Source: Cynocephalus volans (Eukaryota > Chordata > Mammalia > Dermoptera > Cynocephalidae). Taken from it: DNA of 64,000 bases. Shown here one piece after another: positions 1-10,689 of this stretch. The position numbers were made by a program, and so were the translations under genes. Under the pieces are notes generated by a model. It worked only from the letters and a program-made list of their open reading frames with translations. It was not told where the DNA came from and made no database searches. The stretch lies in assembly GCF_027409185.1 (NCBI RefSeq), contig NC_084469.1, forward strand, positions 83,611,918-83,675,917. Direction: 5' to 3'. Positions within the stretch are counted from its first letter, which is position 1, and each line of letters starts with the position of its first letter.

Positions 1-1070
1 AAAAGAAAATTGATAAATTGGACTCTATTATGGTTCAAACTTCTACTGTATGAAAGTCACTGTTAAGAGAATGAAAAAAAGACACAGACTGGTAGAAAAT
101 CTTTGCAAAGCATATATCTGATAGAGGACTTGTATCTAGAATATATAAGAAGACTCTCAAAACTCAATAATAAGAAAACAAACAACTCAATTAAAAATGG
201 GCAAAAGTTTGAATAGATACTTCACCAAAGTAGACATATAGATGACAGATAAGTAGATGAAAAGATGCTCAACATCATTAGTCATTAAGGATATACACTT
301 TACGACAATGAGATCCCACTACTGATCTATTAGAATGGCTAAAATTAAAAAGACTGAACATACCAAGGGTTGGTAAGGATGTGAAGGAACTGGAATTCTC
401 ATACATTGAGGGTGGAAATGTAAAATGGTACAACCACTTTGAAAAACAGTTTGGCAGTTTCTTAAAAAGTTAAATACACATTTACCATATGATCCAGCCG
501 TTCCACTTAAGAGAAACAAATGCATGTGTCTACACAATGACTTTTGCAGGAATGTTCATAGCAACTTTATTTGTAATAGCTCAAAACTGGAAATAGGACA
601 GATGTACATCAGCATGTTAATGGATAAATAGGCAGTGATATATCCTTACAATGTAATATTATTTAGCAATAAAAAGGAATGAACTTGTTACCTGCAATGA
701 CATGGACAAATCTCAAAATAATTATGCTGAGTGAAGAAAGCTAAATAGAAAAAGAGTAGTACTTATGATTCCATTTATATAAAACTGTAAAAACTTAAGA
801 CTAAATTGTAGTTACAGAAAGCCGATCAGTAGTTGCCTGGGGATGGTGGAGGGGGGTTAAAGAGAAGCAGGAAGGAGAGATTTCAAAGGGGCATGAGGAA
901 ACTTTTGGGGATGATGGATATGTTCATTGTCTTCATTGTGGTGATGTTTTCACAGGCATATACACATGTCAAAACTTATCAAATTGTGTATTTTAAATAT
1001 GTGTAGTTCATTATACCTTAATAAAGCTGTTGAATAATATAAGAAAATTTTTTACATCTTAAAAAAGTAT
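1..1070 (+). mobile_element. Old L1, 3' part (ORF2 end and 3' UTR)
   Basis: The sequence resembles the end of L1 ORF2 on the + strand, broken by many stops (for example the segment around GGAATGAACTTGTTACCTGC). A 3' UTR follows and ends at AATAAAGCTGTTGAATAA near 1020-1037. It is clearly diverged and is cut by the window start. Confidence 0.85.
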
Positions 1071-1653
1071 GTAAAGATCATGGACTATTTCAGGTAGAAA
1101 GGAACCTTAGAAAAGAAACTCAAACCTGCAGAGTTTATGAGATTTGTTCAAGGTCTTTTTTGGAGCACAGACTAGGGGAACCTTTTTTAATATAGTCTTT
1201 CATGTTCCTTTCCTTCAAACTGTCTTTTGTAAATGATCCTTTTTCTGTGATTGGTACTGGCCCGCTTCCTTTCTCATGCTTAAACTCAGATTAATTCTCA
1301 GTTCTTTCTGTTTTATCATCAGTATTCAATCAATTTGTATTTAAGTCTTGTCTCTTCCCATCTTTAAAGGTCTGTCAAAGTTACTCTTTAAAAAAAAAAA
1401 TCCCCCCTGCCATCATTGCAGAACAGGCCAACAGCCTCATCCTGGGATTAATGTAATAATTTTCTAATCAATCCCCTTCTTTTAGTCTAATCCATGTTGT
1501 AACTATTCTCAGATTGACAGTTTAGGAAATAATTTTGTGCTTTACATTCTTCTCCTGGCCACTCACATTAGCATTATTAAGCATTTACTATGTGTATGGA
1601 ACTGTAAAGGACTAGGAAAATGGGAAGCTGAAATAGAATGATTCAAATAACTT

Positions 1654-1786
1654 TTTTTTTTTCTTTAGTTTGAGATGGGTTTTTACAACTTTATTTTTGG
1701 GGCAGCTGGTTGGTGTGGGGATCCAAATCCTTGAACTTGGTGTTGTCAACACTGTTCTAAACAACTGAGCTAACCAATCAGCCAGG
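1654..1786 (-). mobile_element. CYN-type tRNA-derived SINE, minus strand
   Basis: It has a T-rich start, then GGCAGCTGGTTGG, GGATCCAAATCCTTGAACTT and AACTGAGCTAACCAATCAGC, the reverse of a tRNA-Ile-like head. The 13-bp target-site duplication ATTCAAATAACTT is at 1641-1653 and 1787-1799. It lies inside the duplicated C16orf87 block and is absent at the matching place in the gene's intron 1. Confidence 0.9.
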
Positions 1787-1940
1787 ATTCAAATAACTTA
1801 TGAGGAGGTGTAGTTTAAATAAAAATGTGATTTGTACCTTTAAGTATCTTACTGTTTAGTTGAAGAGACTACATAAACACTTGAGAAATTTAACTAATAG
1901 TAAAATAGTAATATATTTTTTCCTTTTTTTCCCCCTCCAG

Positions 1941-2037
1941 GTCCCTGTTGCATGTAAATCTTGTCCTTGTGGTTACATATTTATTAATAGGAAATTTCTA
2001 AAAATAAAACACTCAGAGAAATCACCACCTTTTACAG
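1941..2037 (+). pseudogene. Duplicate of C16orf87 exon 2, open and with intact splice sites
   Basis: It has the same 97-nt length as the true exon, with 15 differences by my hand alignment. The acceptor is CCCCCTCCAG and the donor ACAG|GTAATT, so both are usable. The reading frame is open: [14 protein letters not shown] is unchanged, and six residue changes all fall after it (S38N, L41F, N43K, A44I, S51P, S53F in gene numbering). Surrounding intron sequence also matches the gene. With no exon 1 copy and a dead exon 3 downstream it cannot make the normal protein, so pseudogene is the default call. Confidence 0.85.
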
Positions 2038-2529
2038 GTAATTGTGACAGTTTACCAACTTTTCACCTTTTTTGGTTATTATTGTATAAATTTAAAATTA
2101 GTTTTTGTGAGTTAAAAACTTTTTTGCTGGTAAGGTTAAAATGTTAAAATATATTGAAATATATCATTGGTTTTTATTAGATATAATAAGTCATTTTATG
2201 ACATTGGTTTGTTCTTTATCCAATTTAAGTGTTAACTTCTTCACAATACTGATAAAGCTTGTAACAAATTTAATGAGAAATTTTAATTTGAAAATGTTAA
2301 CTGTGGAAGAAAAGGAACCTTGGTTTTAGTATTAATATAATTTTGTGAAGTACCGATTATTTTGTTTAATTCACTTATTTAGACTATCTGAAAAATTGCT
2401 GATTATAATTTTGTTTGAGTTTGTAGCTTTCTTTTTAATGTTGACAACTCTAGATTTGTTTAATAAATGTGTACAGAGAAGGTGGATTTTTATTACTCTT
2501 ATTTTTTTCCTGTGATAAAATCAGACTTT

Positions 2530-2920
2530 ATAATAATGGTGAACCCAAAATAGGAGTATATTTATTACAGACATTATTATTGAGTGCCTAACATATTTCT
2601 TGGGAATACAGCAATAAATCCACTAGCAAGATTAGGGTCATTGCTATCATGGAGCTTATAGTCTAGTGAGGGGAGATATACATATAGAACATACAGGAAA
2701 AATAGCAGCTAGTAATACGTGCTGGGTGGGGAATTAGAATAGGGTACTCTACTTGAGATTGACTGGAAGGCTACTTTTGATTGAATGATCAGAGAATGCC
2801 TCTCTGAGGAGGTGACCTTTTAGCTAGTAACTGGATATAGATAAGAGGGCTAGACATATGAAACCAGGTAAAGCAAATTCTAGGCAGAAGGAAAAGCCAA
2901 GGTGAAAGTTCTAAGGCTGG
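2530..2920 (+). repeat. Ancient interspersed repeat shared with C16orf87 intron 2
   Basis: The stretch with CATGGAGCTTATAGTCTAGT and GCCTCTCTGAGGAGGTGACC belongs to a long ancient mammalian repeat whose family I cannot name. The same element occurs in the gene at about 25880-26220 and 26410-26450, so it predates the duplication. Confidence 0.6.
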
Positions 2921-3754
2921 ATTTATTCTAGGAATGCATGGTTGATACAACATTAAGAAATCCATTCATATAGTATGCCATGTTACTCTAAGGGGAAAAA
3001 TAATCATAGGATTATCTTCATAGATGCTGAGAAAGTCTTTGACAAAATTCAGTACCTATTCATGATAGACACTCAAGAAAATAGAAATTGAAGAATACTT
3101 TTGAACCTGATAAAATATATATCTCAGTGTCCAGGTTAGTATCTTATTTAAATTGGCAACACTATGCATTTTCACTAATATCAGAAACAAGGCAAGCATC
3201 CCCACTGTCTCTACTACTGTTCAGCATAGTTTTATAGGTAAATTAGCTAATGCAGTTAGATAAGAGAAATCAATAAGAGGCATAAGAATGGATAATGAAG
3301 GAGTAAAACTATATCTATTTGCAGAACATAAGATCATAGCATACCTGGACCCCAGAGAATCAGTAATAAAACTATTTCAAAAGTAAAAGAATTCAGTGTA
3401 CTGGCAGGATTTTAAGTTAACGTACAGAAATCAGCATTCATATACACAAACCATAAACAGAAAACATAATGTTAGAGAGAACTACATTTACAATAGCAAC
3501 ATAGAAGATTAAATGCTTAGGAATAAATTTACTAAGAAACATGCAAAAACCTATGCAAGGAAAATTGAAAACACTCCTGAAAAACACTAAAGCAGATTTA
3601 ATCAAATGGAAAAAGATCCCTTGAACAGGAAGCTGATCTATAAAATGTAATCATAATAAAAATATCAAGTTATTTTATGGATTTAGACAAACTGATTCTG
3701 AAACCTATATGGAAAAACAAACATGCAAAAATAGGAAAATGGTTAGTTGACTTT
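2921..3754 (+). mobile_element. L1 ORF2 fragment, first part (split by an insertion)
   Basis: Starting at TTCTAGGAATGCATGGTTGA, this reads as degenerate L1 ORF2 reverse-transcriptase region on the + strand. It is interrupted at TAGTTGACTTT (3744-3754) by the 3755-5111 insertion and resumes at 5112. Confidence 0.85.
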
Positions 3755-5111
3755 TTAAATTTTTTAAATTAATATTATTATTTATTTACCTTCTATGAAG
3801 TTGTTGCAGAGCAGTTGTGAGGGAGGGGGAGATGGGAAAGGAGAAGAAAATGGGATGGAAGGAGGAGGAAGGAGGAGGGACAGGACTGAGGCCTGTGATA
3901 CCCCCCTCATTCCCACAAGAGAGACCAGGGGGCTTCCAGTGGTGGCTTGGTCTTTGCTGGGCTGGGTGCAGATGTCAGGGAGGTGTGGCAAAAACCCTCG
4001 CCCCCATCACCCCAGCTTGGGAACCTGGGGCCCTTCTTGCTGCTGCACGGTGGTTGTTGCTGGGCTGGTTGAGTTTGTTAAGGGGGCGTTGCGGAGGCCC
4101 GGGGCCCCCATCCTTGGGACTGGTTGCAGGTGTCTGGGGGCACGGCTGAGGCCGCCAGCCCTCCCCACTTTCTGGCTTGGTAGCCCAGGGGACTTCCAGT
4201 CCTTCTAGGTGTTACAAGTGTTCTTTGGTGAAAAGAGACCTTTACTAGTTAACATCAAACTTTGTCTTTGGTTGTGGGTATTTTGTGTTTTCTTTCAGTT
4301 CTGTGTTGGATTATTTGCTGTTCTCAGCACTTAAACTCTGCCCTGGAACTAATTTGTTGTCCTTTGCTTACTTCTAAAATGAGGGAACTTTCTGTGGGGA
4401 CCAGTACTTGAACTCTGTGGTTGAGCTAAATTGCTGCTTTGCTGCTGATTTCCTAAGGAAGGCTTTTTGTACAGCTCAGGTTGCTGACTTTATAGTTACT
4501 TCTGGGTCTAGTTAGATCTGGTACACCTGGGTTATGTAGAAACTCCAGTCTGGGCCTGAGTCTTTTCATCAAACTGCATCCCATGTGATTCTGTATTCCT
4601 GACCAGTCTCCTCTGAGTGGTCCTACGCTGATTGGGGAGCAGATTAGCCATCCTTGCTGTACCCCAGTGGCCCATCTCCCCCACTGCTCATGCTCCAAAC
4701 GCTTTCCATGCTCCAGTCCCTTGCGATGATTCACCGGCCTCTGAGTGGCTCCTTTTTTTCAGTTGTTGTGGCTCCTCGCTCCTATGTGGGTCCATGGGAA
4801 CCCTCTTTTCCCCTGCTGCCTCCAAGCAACTTCATCCAAAGGATACAGCTGCAGCTTTTGCCAGTCCTGCTCCATGCACTCAGCAGCACCAGCCTGGAAG
4901 TAGCTGGGATTCAAAATGGTCGGAGCGGTTTTTTCTTTCTGTCATTGTGGCTTCTCCTGCCTTCATGCACTCTGTAGGTCTCTCCTCCTCTTCCCCTGAG
5001 CTCTAGTGGCCCCAGCTTGGCTGTCGTTGCTTTTTTATAGTCATAAATTGGTTGATTTGTGGGAGAGAGTGACGCTGGGGACTGTCTCTTCTGCCATCCT
5101 GACCCTTAATC
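3755..5111 (-). mobile_element. L1-like 5'-UTR-only insertion, minus strand
   Basis: A GC-rich segment of about 1.36 kb is flanked by the 11-bp duplication TAGTTGACTTT (3744-3754 and 5112-5122). Read on the minus strand it starts GGGTCAGGATGGCAGAAGAG, like the 5' end of an L1, and ends in an A/T-rich tail near 3755-3790. I see no ORF1 or ORF2. The + strand has open frames of 93-137 codons that look like chance. It is most simply a retrotransposed L1 5' UTR or a composite element. Confidence 0.6.
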
Positions 5112-6370
5112 TAGTTGACTTTCAATAAGAGTGCCAAGGAAGTTAAATGGAGACTAGTCTTTACAACTGATGGTATTGGGATACCATGCTAGATAACCAC
5201 ATGTGAAAGAATGAAATTGGGACCCTATCTCAAACCATACAGAAAAATTTACTCAAAATAGTTTATAGACCTAGATGTAGGAGCTGAAACTATGACACTC
5301 TTAGAAGAAGACATAGCAGTAAATCTTTGTGATCTTGGGTTAGGAGTAGTTTCTTAAATATGACACCAAAAGCACAATTGACAAAAGAAAAAATAGATTA
5401 ATTGGACTGCGTCAAAATCTAAAATGTTTGTTATAAGTGAAGGTGAAAAGACAGAATGGGAAAAAATATTTTTCATCTCATATCTGATAAGGGGTTTGTA
5501 TCAGGATTTATAAAGAACACTTACATTTCAATAATAAAAAGAGAAATAACCCAATTTGAAAACAGGCAAAGGATTCTGAATAGATATTTGTCCAATGAAG
5601 ATGTACAAAAAAAGTACATGAAAAGATGCTCAACATTATTAGTCATTAGGAAATGCAAGTCAAAACCACAGTGAAATATCACTTCACACTCACTAAGATG
5701 ACATATTGAAAAAGAAAGTAACAAGTGTTGGTGAGGATGTGGAAAAATTGGGACACCTGGTGGGAATGTAAAATGGAGCAGCTATTTTGAAAAATAGTCT
5801 TGCAGTCTCTCAAAAAGCTAAACGTCGAGGTCCCATATGGCCTAGCAATTCTGCTCCTAGGTATCTATCCAAAAGAGTTGAAAGCAGGGACTTTAACAGA
5901 TACTTGTACAGCAGTCTTTATAGTAGCATTATTCATAATAGCCCCAAAATGGAAACATCCCAGATGTCCATCAACTGATGATAAATGATATATATCCATA
6001 TAATGGAACACTATTTGACAATAAAAAGAAAGGAAGTACTGACACATACTACAACATGGATGACCCTTGAAAACATGCTGTAAGAAGCCAATCACAAAAG
6101 ACCACATATTATATGATTCGAATTATATGAAATGTCCACACAAGCAAATTTATAGAGATAGAAAATAGATTAATGGTTTAGGACTGGGAAAGGGGTAGGG
6201 AGTGTGTGGGGAATGACTGCTAATGGGTTCAGACTTTCTTTGGGGGTGATAAAATGTTTTAAAATTAGATTCACAACCTTGTGAATACACTAAAACTATT
6301 GAATTGTGTACTTTAAATGGGTGAATTGTATGGTATATGAATTATATCACAATAAAGCTGTTAAAAAAAA
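5112..6370 (+). mobile_element. L1 ORF2 end and 3' UTR, second part
   Basis: This continues the 2921-3754 L1 after the insertion: the ORF2 C-terminal region with many stops, then a 3' UTR ending at CACAATAAAGCTGTT and an A run near 6362-6371. Confidence 0.85.
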
Positions 6371-6562
6371 AATAGCCAGGAAAACAAGAAGGAAAGCTAT
6401 GAGGGCTGACTAGCCCTACCAGTCATTAAAATATACTATAAAAGCCTCTATAATGAAAACATTGTGGCATTGGCATATGAATAGACACAGACCAGTGGAA
6501 AAGAATGGAAAGTACAGAATGAGTGTGACAGAGGTGGGATTTCACATCACTAGGGTAAAGAT
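6371..6562 (+). mobile_element. Short L1 ORF2 fragment
   Basis: The segment with CAGTCATTAAAATATACTAT and GGCATTGGCATATGAATAGA is a typical piece of L1 ORF2 C-terminal region on the + strand, wedged between the L1 tail at 6370 and a minus-strand L1. Confidence 0.7.
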
Positions 6563-6564
6563 GA

Positions 6565-7360
6565 ACCTTTTCTTTTCCTTCTTTTTTCTTATTGTGGTAA
6601 TATATACATAACACAATATTTATCATTTAAGCCATTTGAAAGTATACAATTCAGTGGCATTAAATACATTTTCAGTGCTGTGTACCTGTCACTACTATCT
6701 ATACCCAAATCTTATTCATCTTCCCTGACATAAACTCTGTACTCAGTAAACAGTCTCCCCCTTCTTCCAGCTCCTGGTAATTTCTGTTCTCCTTTCAGTC
6801 TCTGTGAATTTGCCTATTCTAGGTACCTCATATAAATGGAATCATACTTGTCATTTTGTGTCTGGCTTATTTCACTATGCATGTTTCCAAGTTTCATCCA
6901 TATATCAAATTTCATTACTTTTTATGACTGAATAATATTCCATTGTATGTATAAACTATATTTTGTCTGTCCATTCATCTGTTCATGGACACTTGGGTTG
7001 TTTCCACCGTAGAGCTATTATGAATAATGCTGCTACTAGGAATGTTGGTGTACAAGTATCTGTTTGAGTACTTGCTTTCAATTTTTTGGATATATACCTA
7101 GGAGTGGAATTGCTAGGTCATATAGTAATTCTATGTTCAACTTTTCGAGGAACTTCCAAACTGTTTTCAACAGTGGCTGCACCACTTTACATTTCCACAA
7201 GCAATGTACAAGGGTTCCAATTTTTCCATATCCTCACCACTGTTGTTGTTTTCCATTTAAAAAATTATAGTCATCCTAGTAGGTGTAAAGTGATACATTG
7301 TTGGATTTTGATTGACATTTTCCTAATGACTAATGATGTTGAGCATCTTTTCATGCTCAG
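6565..7360 (-). mobile_element. Old L1, 3' region, minus strand
   Basis: The sequence reads as the reverse of an L1 3' end, with TAGGTACCTCATATAAATGG, TATTCCATTGTATG and CTAGGAGTGGAATTGCTAGG as diagnostic stretches. The coding frame is broken. Confidence 0.8.
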
Positions 7361-8010
7361 CATTGTGTCTAATTGCAAACTATTGGAAACAACCTAACTG
7401 CCCATAGCTAAATGATTGATTAAATTATGGGACATATGTGCAATGGAGTAATGGAGCTGTAAAAAAATGAATGAAGGACTATTTTTGTCAACTGATATGG
7501 AATGTTTTCCAGGATGTACTGTTAAGTGAAAAAAGCAAATCACAAGAGTATCTATAGTAAGATACATCTTTTATGCAAGAAAGAAGAGGATATAAGATAA
7601 TACATGTGAGATATAAGACAGTACGCATGTATCCGCTCATTTGTGTAAAATCAATATAGAGAGAGCATCATGCTGATAAACACCGTTGTCAAGGGTTCAG
7701 ATCCCTGTACTGTCTAGCCGCCAAAAAAAAAAAAAAAAAGTCAATATGTGGAGGATAAACCAGAAACTAAAGTGATTGGTAACCTATAGGGGGTAGCTGG
7801 GAATGGGATGCAAAGAAGGGGGGAATGGAAACTGGGTAGCAGGAATGAGGAAAGAGTGACACTGAAGGGAATGGGAAGAAAAAACTAACCTAAGTAACTT
7901 TGGAAACACCATCTTGACTGGATACTGTAATGTTAGAGACAAAAAGAACTGTATGTAAATGCTGTAGTATAGTCAATAAATGTATTTCTTTTAGGGGAAT
8001 GGATAAGTGA
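7361..8010 (+). mobile_element. Old L1/HAL1-type 3' fragment with a nested SINE
   Basis: AACAACCTAACTGCCCATAG and the following AATGGAGTAATGGAGCTG resemble the last part of an old L1 on the + strand. A SINE is inserted at 7658-7740 and another lies just after 8010. Confidence 0.7.
7658..7740 (+). mobile_element. 5'-truncated CYN-type SINE
   Basis: GTCAAGGGTTCAGATCCCTG (tRNA T-arm-like) is followed by CTAGCCGCC and an A tract. A short TCAATAT duplication flanks it (7651-7657 and 7741-7747). The 5' half of the tRNA-like head is missing. Confidence 0.8.
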
Positions 8011-8087
8011 TTCTTTTTTTTTTTTTTTTCTCCAGTGGCTGGCTGATACAGGTTATCAGCACCACGCTCTAACCAACTGGATTAGCA
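8010..8087 (-). mobile_element. CYN-type SINE, minus strand
   Basis: A T tract is followed by CCAGTGGCTGGCTGATACAG and GCACCACGCTCTAACCAACT, the reverse of the tRNA-like head. It is shorter and more diverged than others in the window, and the target-site duplication is not clear. Confidence 0.75.
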
Positions 8088-9146
8088 ATTCTGAAACTAC
8101 TTTATATGTGTACCAAATTGCATAAATAGGTAAATATGTTTTAGATAGTAAGAACTGGATTTCTCACAAGTGAGGAAAGAGGAGGCAAACATAAACTCTG
8201 TTGGGGTGGATTGGAATCTGAGATAATCAGTATATGTGTGGGTTAATATTCATACATATATTTCCTAGCTCTGTCCACTGAGGAACTAGAAGCGATAGTA
8301 CCCCTGTAGTAATGAAGAAACCTAGCATTCATATTTTTATTTCTAAATATAATTCTCCAATAAAAGTATGCAGAGCTCTTTGGAGAAGTGGTTGATTTCA
8401 GGACTGGGTTAGACAAAATGCTAGAGGAACCTGGAACATCTTGAGGTGCCAGAAAATAATGAAATGCTTAAAAAAAGGGGGGTTATTGAAAGAATATGGG
8501 AGGCAACCTAAAGGAGCTCCTAATAGTGAAAGCTGGAACTATTTGAGCAAAATATATAATGATATCATTGGATTATAATCCATAGAATAAAGTAAATATC
8601 CATGAGTCCTTACTGATATAAATAAACAAGGGACAAGGGACATTTCTTTCTTATGGTAGAATTTCAATAAATAAACGTGGAAGGAATGAGGAAAATAAAA
8701 AATCAGCATTAACAACACAGTAATAATGGTTGCAAACAAGATCCACTGTTGGATGGTAAAATTAGTGGGTGAAAGTTTGAGGAGAAACAAAATTTTTATA
8801 GTCTCCAAGTATCTCTCCCAAGATCTTCATTAACCACAAAAGAGAAATTTTATAGTGATGAAACCTGCCAGAAATTACCTTAACCAAATGATGAAGGTCA
8901 GCATCACAATAATAATGCATTCTGACATCATGAGCCGCCTGATGTGATCTACTGATAAATTTAAATAATTTCTCTGTACTCTAACCAAAAATGCAGAACT
9001 TTAGTCCAATCATCAGAAAACATCAGCAAAATCCAAATGAGATACATTTGACAAAATAACTGATGAGTTCTCTTCAAAAGAGTCAAGATCAAAAGACAAG
9101 GGAAGTCTGAGGAACTGTCGAAGGAGAAATGACAACTAAATAGCAT
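8088..9146 (+). mobile_element. Old L1 3' UTR-like sequence
   Basis: This is a long AT-rich stretch with features of an old L1 3' region, such as AATATCCATGAGTCCTTACT near 8596. It fills the centre of the duplicated C16orf87 block. It ends at a T tract at about 9152-9170, after which the gene's intron homology resumes. Confidence 0.55.
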
Positions 9147-10133
9147 GTGGGATTTTTTTTTTTTTTTTTACAGTGGCTTGTTCTTGCCTGTTAGAGTCTA
9201 TTTCTAAGTTTTCTCTTTGAATATTTTAAGTGTACTTGTTTTAAAAAATGTCTGTTTCAGACTATTCTATTTATGTAGTTCTGGGGTATGACTTCTATTC
9301 ATGTATCTCTTCACCACTATGACTTTAAGAACCCCCACTTTTTTTTTTAACATTTGGAAAATTGTCTCTCGTTTTTAGATTCAGCTCTATATTAAAACAA
9401 ATTTTGTTTTGTTTTTCGGGGGGGAGTGGTTGTGTCTTAACTACCATGTTTGTTTGGAGTGGGAGAGGTGGTTTCTTGCATTGATTAAATCTATATTGAT
9501 GGGAAACCTCTTTCCCCAATTTCTTTTTCATTTAGGAATGACAGGGTAATTGCTTTCCAGTATATCAGGGACTAAAAAAGAGCTACTTGCTTCCCTAATA
9601 TTTATCTTATAGTTGCAATATATATTTTTTGTTTGTTTTTTGGTAACAATATATTATGGTTGAGGTCAGATTTTTTTCGCCCTGCTTTAGTAAGGGAAGA
9701 TTAATTATCAATTTATTTGAAATAGTTTAATCTGGAATTTAAGTGAAGACAAAAAGGAACAGAGACCTTTCCTCTTTCCCCTTCACTATCTTGGAGGCAG
9801 AAAAGTTGCTGTGGAGGAATATATACCTATAAGGGACTGGAATTAAAGTTGATGAAAAATAAGCCTTCCCCCCTCTTATCCTAAGAATCCTCTCACCTCA
9901 AATTTGACCAGACTGGATTTGAATTCTGCTGCATCACTCTCCTTTTTTTTTTTTTTTTTTAATTCTTTGGTGGGTTTGGGGAACAAGTTTGTTATAGGTG
10001 TAGTTTTAAAAAATACACTAGGCAGTGGACTCTAGTGCCATTTAAAATATGTGCCTGCCAGGGGGAAAATGCAAACTTGGGCAAACATTTCTTTCACACT
10101 CCTAAAATATATTATTTTTATTTATCCATACCA

Positions 10134-10306
10134 AAATTAAGCATGAAGCCCAAAGGAGTAAAACAGAGAGGCAAAAGAAGATAAATTCTACAGTAAATAA
10201 GGATTTAGAAAACATAAAGAGGTTGTGAAGTAGTAGTCATTCAGACCATATGAAATAGGAAAGAGGAAGACCTAAAAATGCTTCTGTCAAAAAACGTAAG
10301 AAACAG
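10134..10306 (+). pseudogene. Duplicate of C16orf87 exon 3, inactivated
   Basis: It aligns along the whole of exon 3, with a 6-nt in-frame deletion near the start and a few missing bases at the end. The AG of the acceptor has become CA (CCATACCA against CCATACAG). Two in-frame stops are present, TGA at 10226-10228 and TAG at 10256-10258, both at codons that are CGA in the gene. The donor GT is still present. The AT-hook region reads ERGRPK. Confidence 0.88.
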
Positions 10307-10689
10307 GTATTTTATCAACCTGCTATGGGAGAATTTTTTCCCAAGATTTAAACTGATCTGAGATCTTAATTTGATAGTACTGAAAAAATTGTTTTGGTAG
10401 TCATTATATTCTTGGATTCAAAAGCACAACTCATTTTAGTTTGAAAGCATTTTTTTCCATAGTAGATGGTTATAAAATTACTGGAAATTGTATTTTCCTA
10501 TTGGAGAGCCAAAAGGCTTAAAAGTAACATCAACCTGATATAAATGGATAGCAACAGAATCTGATGACAAATATGTATCCTTCAAATGAAATTGCTGATA
10601 TTTGACCAGTTGAAACTTCCCCAGGATTGGTAATGTTGATATCAGGTCTCTTTTCAGTTGTGCTGTTTAGTATTCATAATGGTATTATG

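Larger units (their letters stand above)
1070..10660 (+). repeat. Partial duplication of C16orf87 (intron 1 end to intron 3 start), upstream and same orientation
   Basis: Exon 2 (1941-2037) and exon 3 (10134-10306) copies sit in the gene's order and orientation. Intron flanks align too: about 1085-1860 with 23600-24380, 2038-2920 with 24477-26450 (less insertions), 9190-10130 with 39700-40540, and 10307-10575 with 40726-41000. The GTTTGGAGTGGGAG segment (9449 and 39900) and the AAGTTCTAAGGCT segment (2907 and 26438) are easy anchors. Because introns are present, this is a DNA-level duplication, not a processed pseudogene. About 2921-9160 of the copy is L1 and SINE sequence. Exons 1 and 4 are not included. 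Confidence 0.88.

Noticed and set aside
1860-2147. 95-codon open frame as a small independent gene
   Set aside because: It is the exon-2 duplicate read through its splice sites into flanking intron sequence.
3795-5006. Open frames of 107-137 codons on the + strand
   Set aside because: They lie antisense in an L1 5'-UTR-like insertion and have low-complexity composition.
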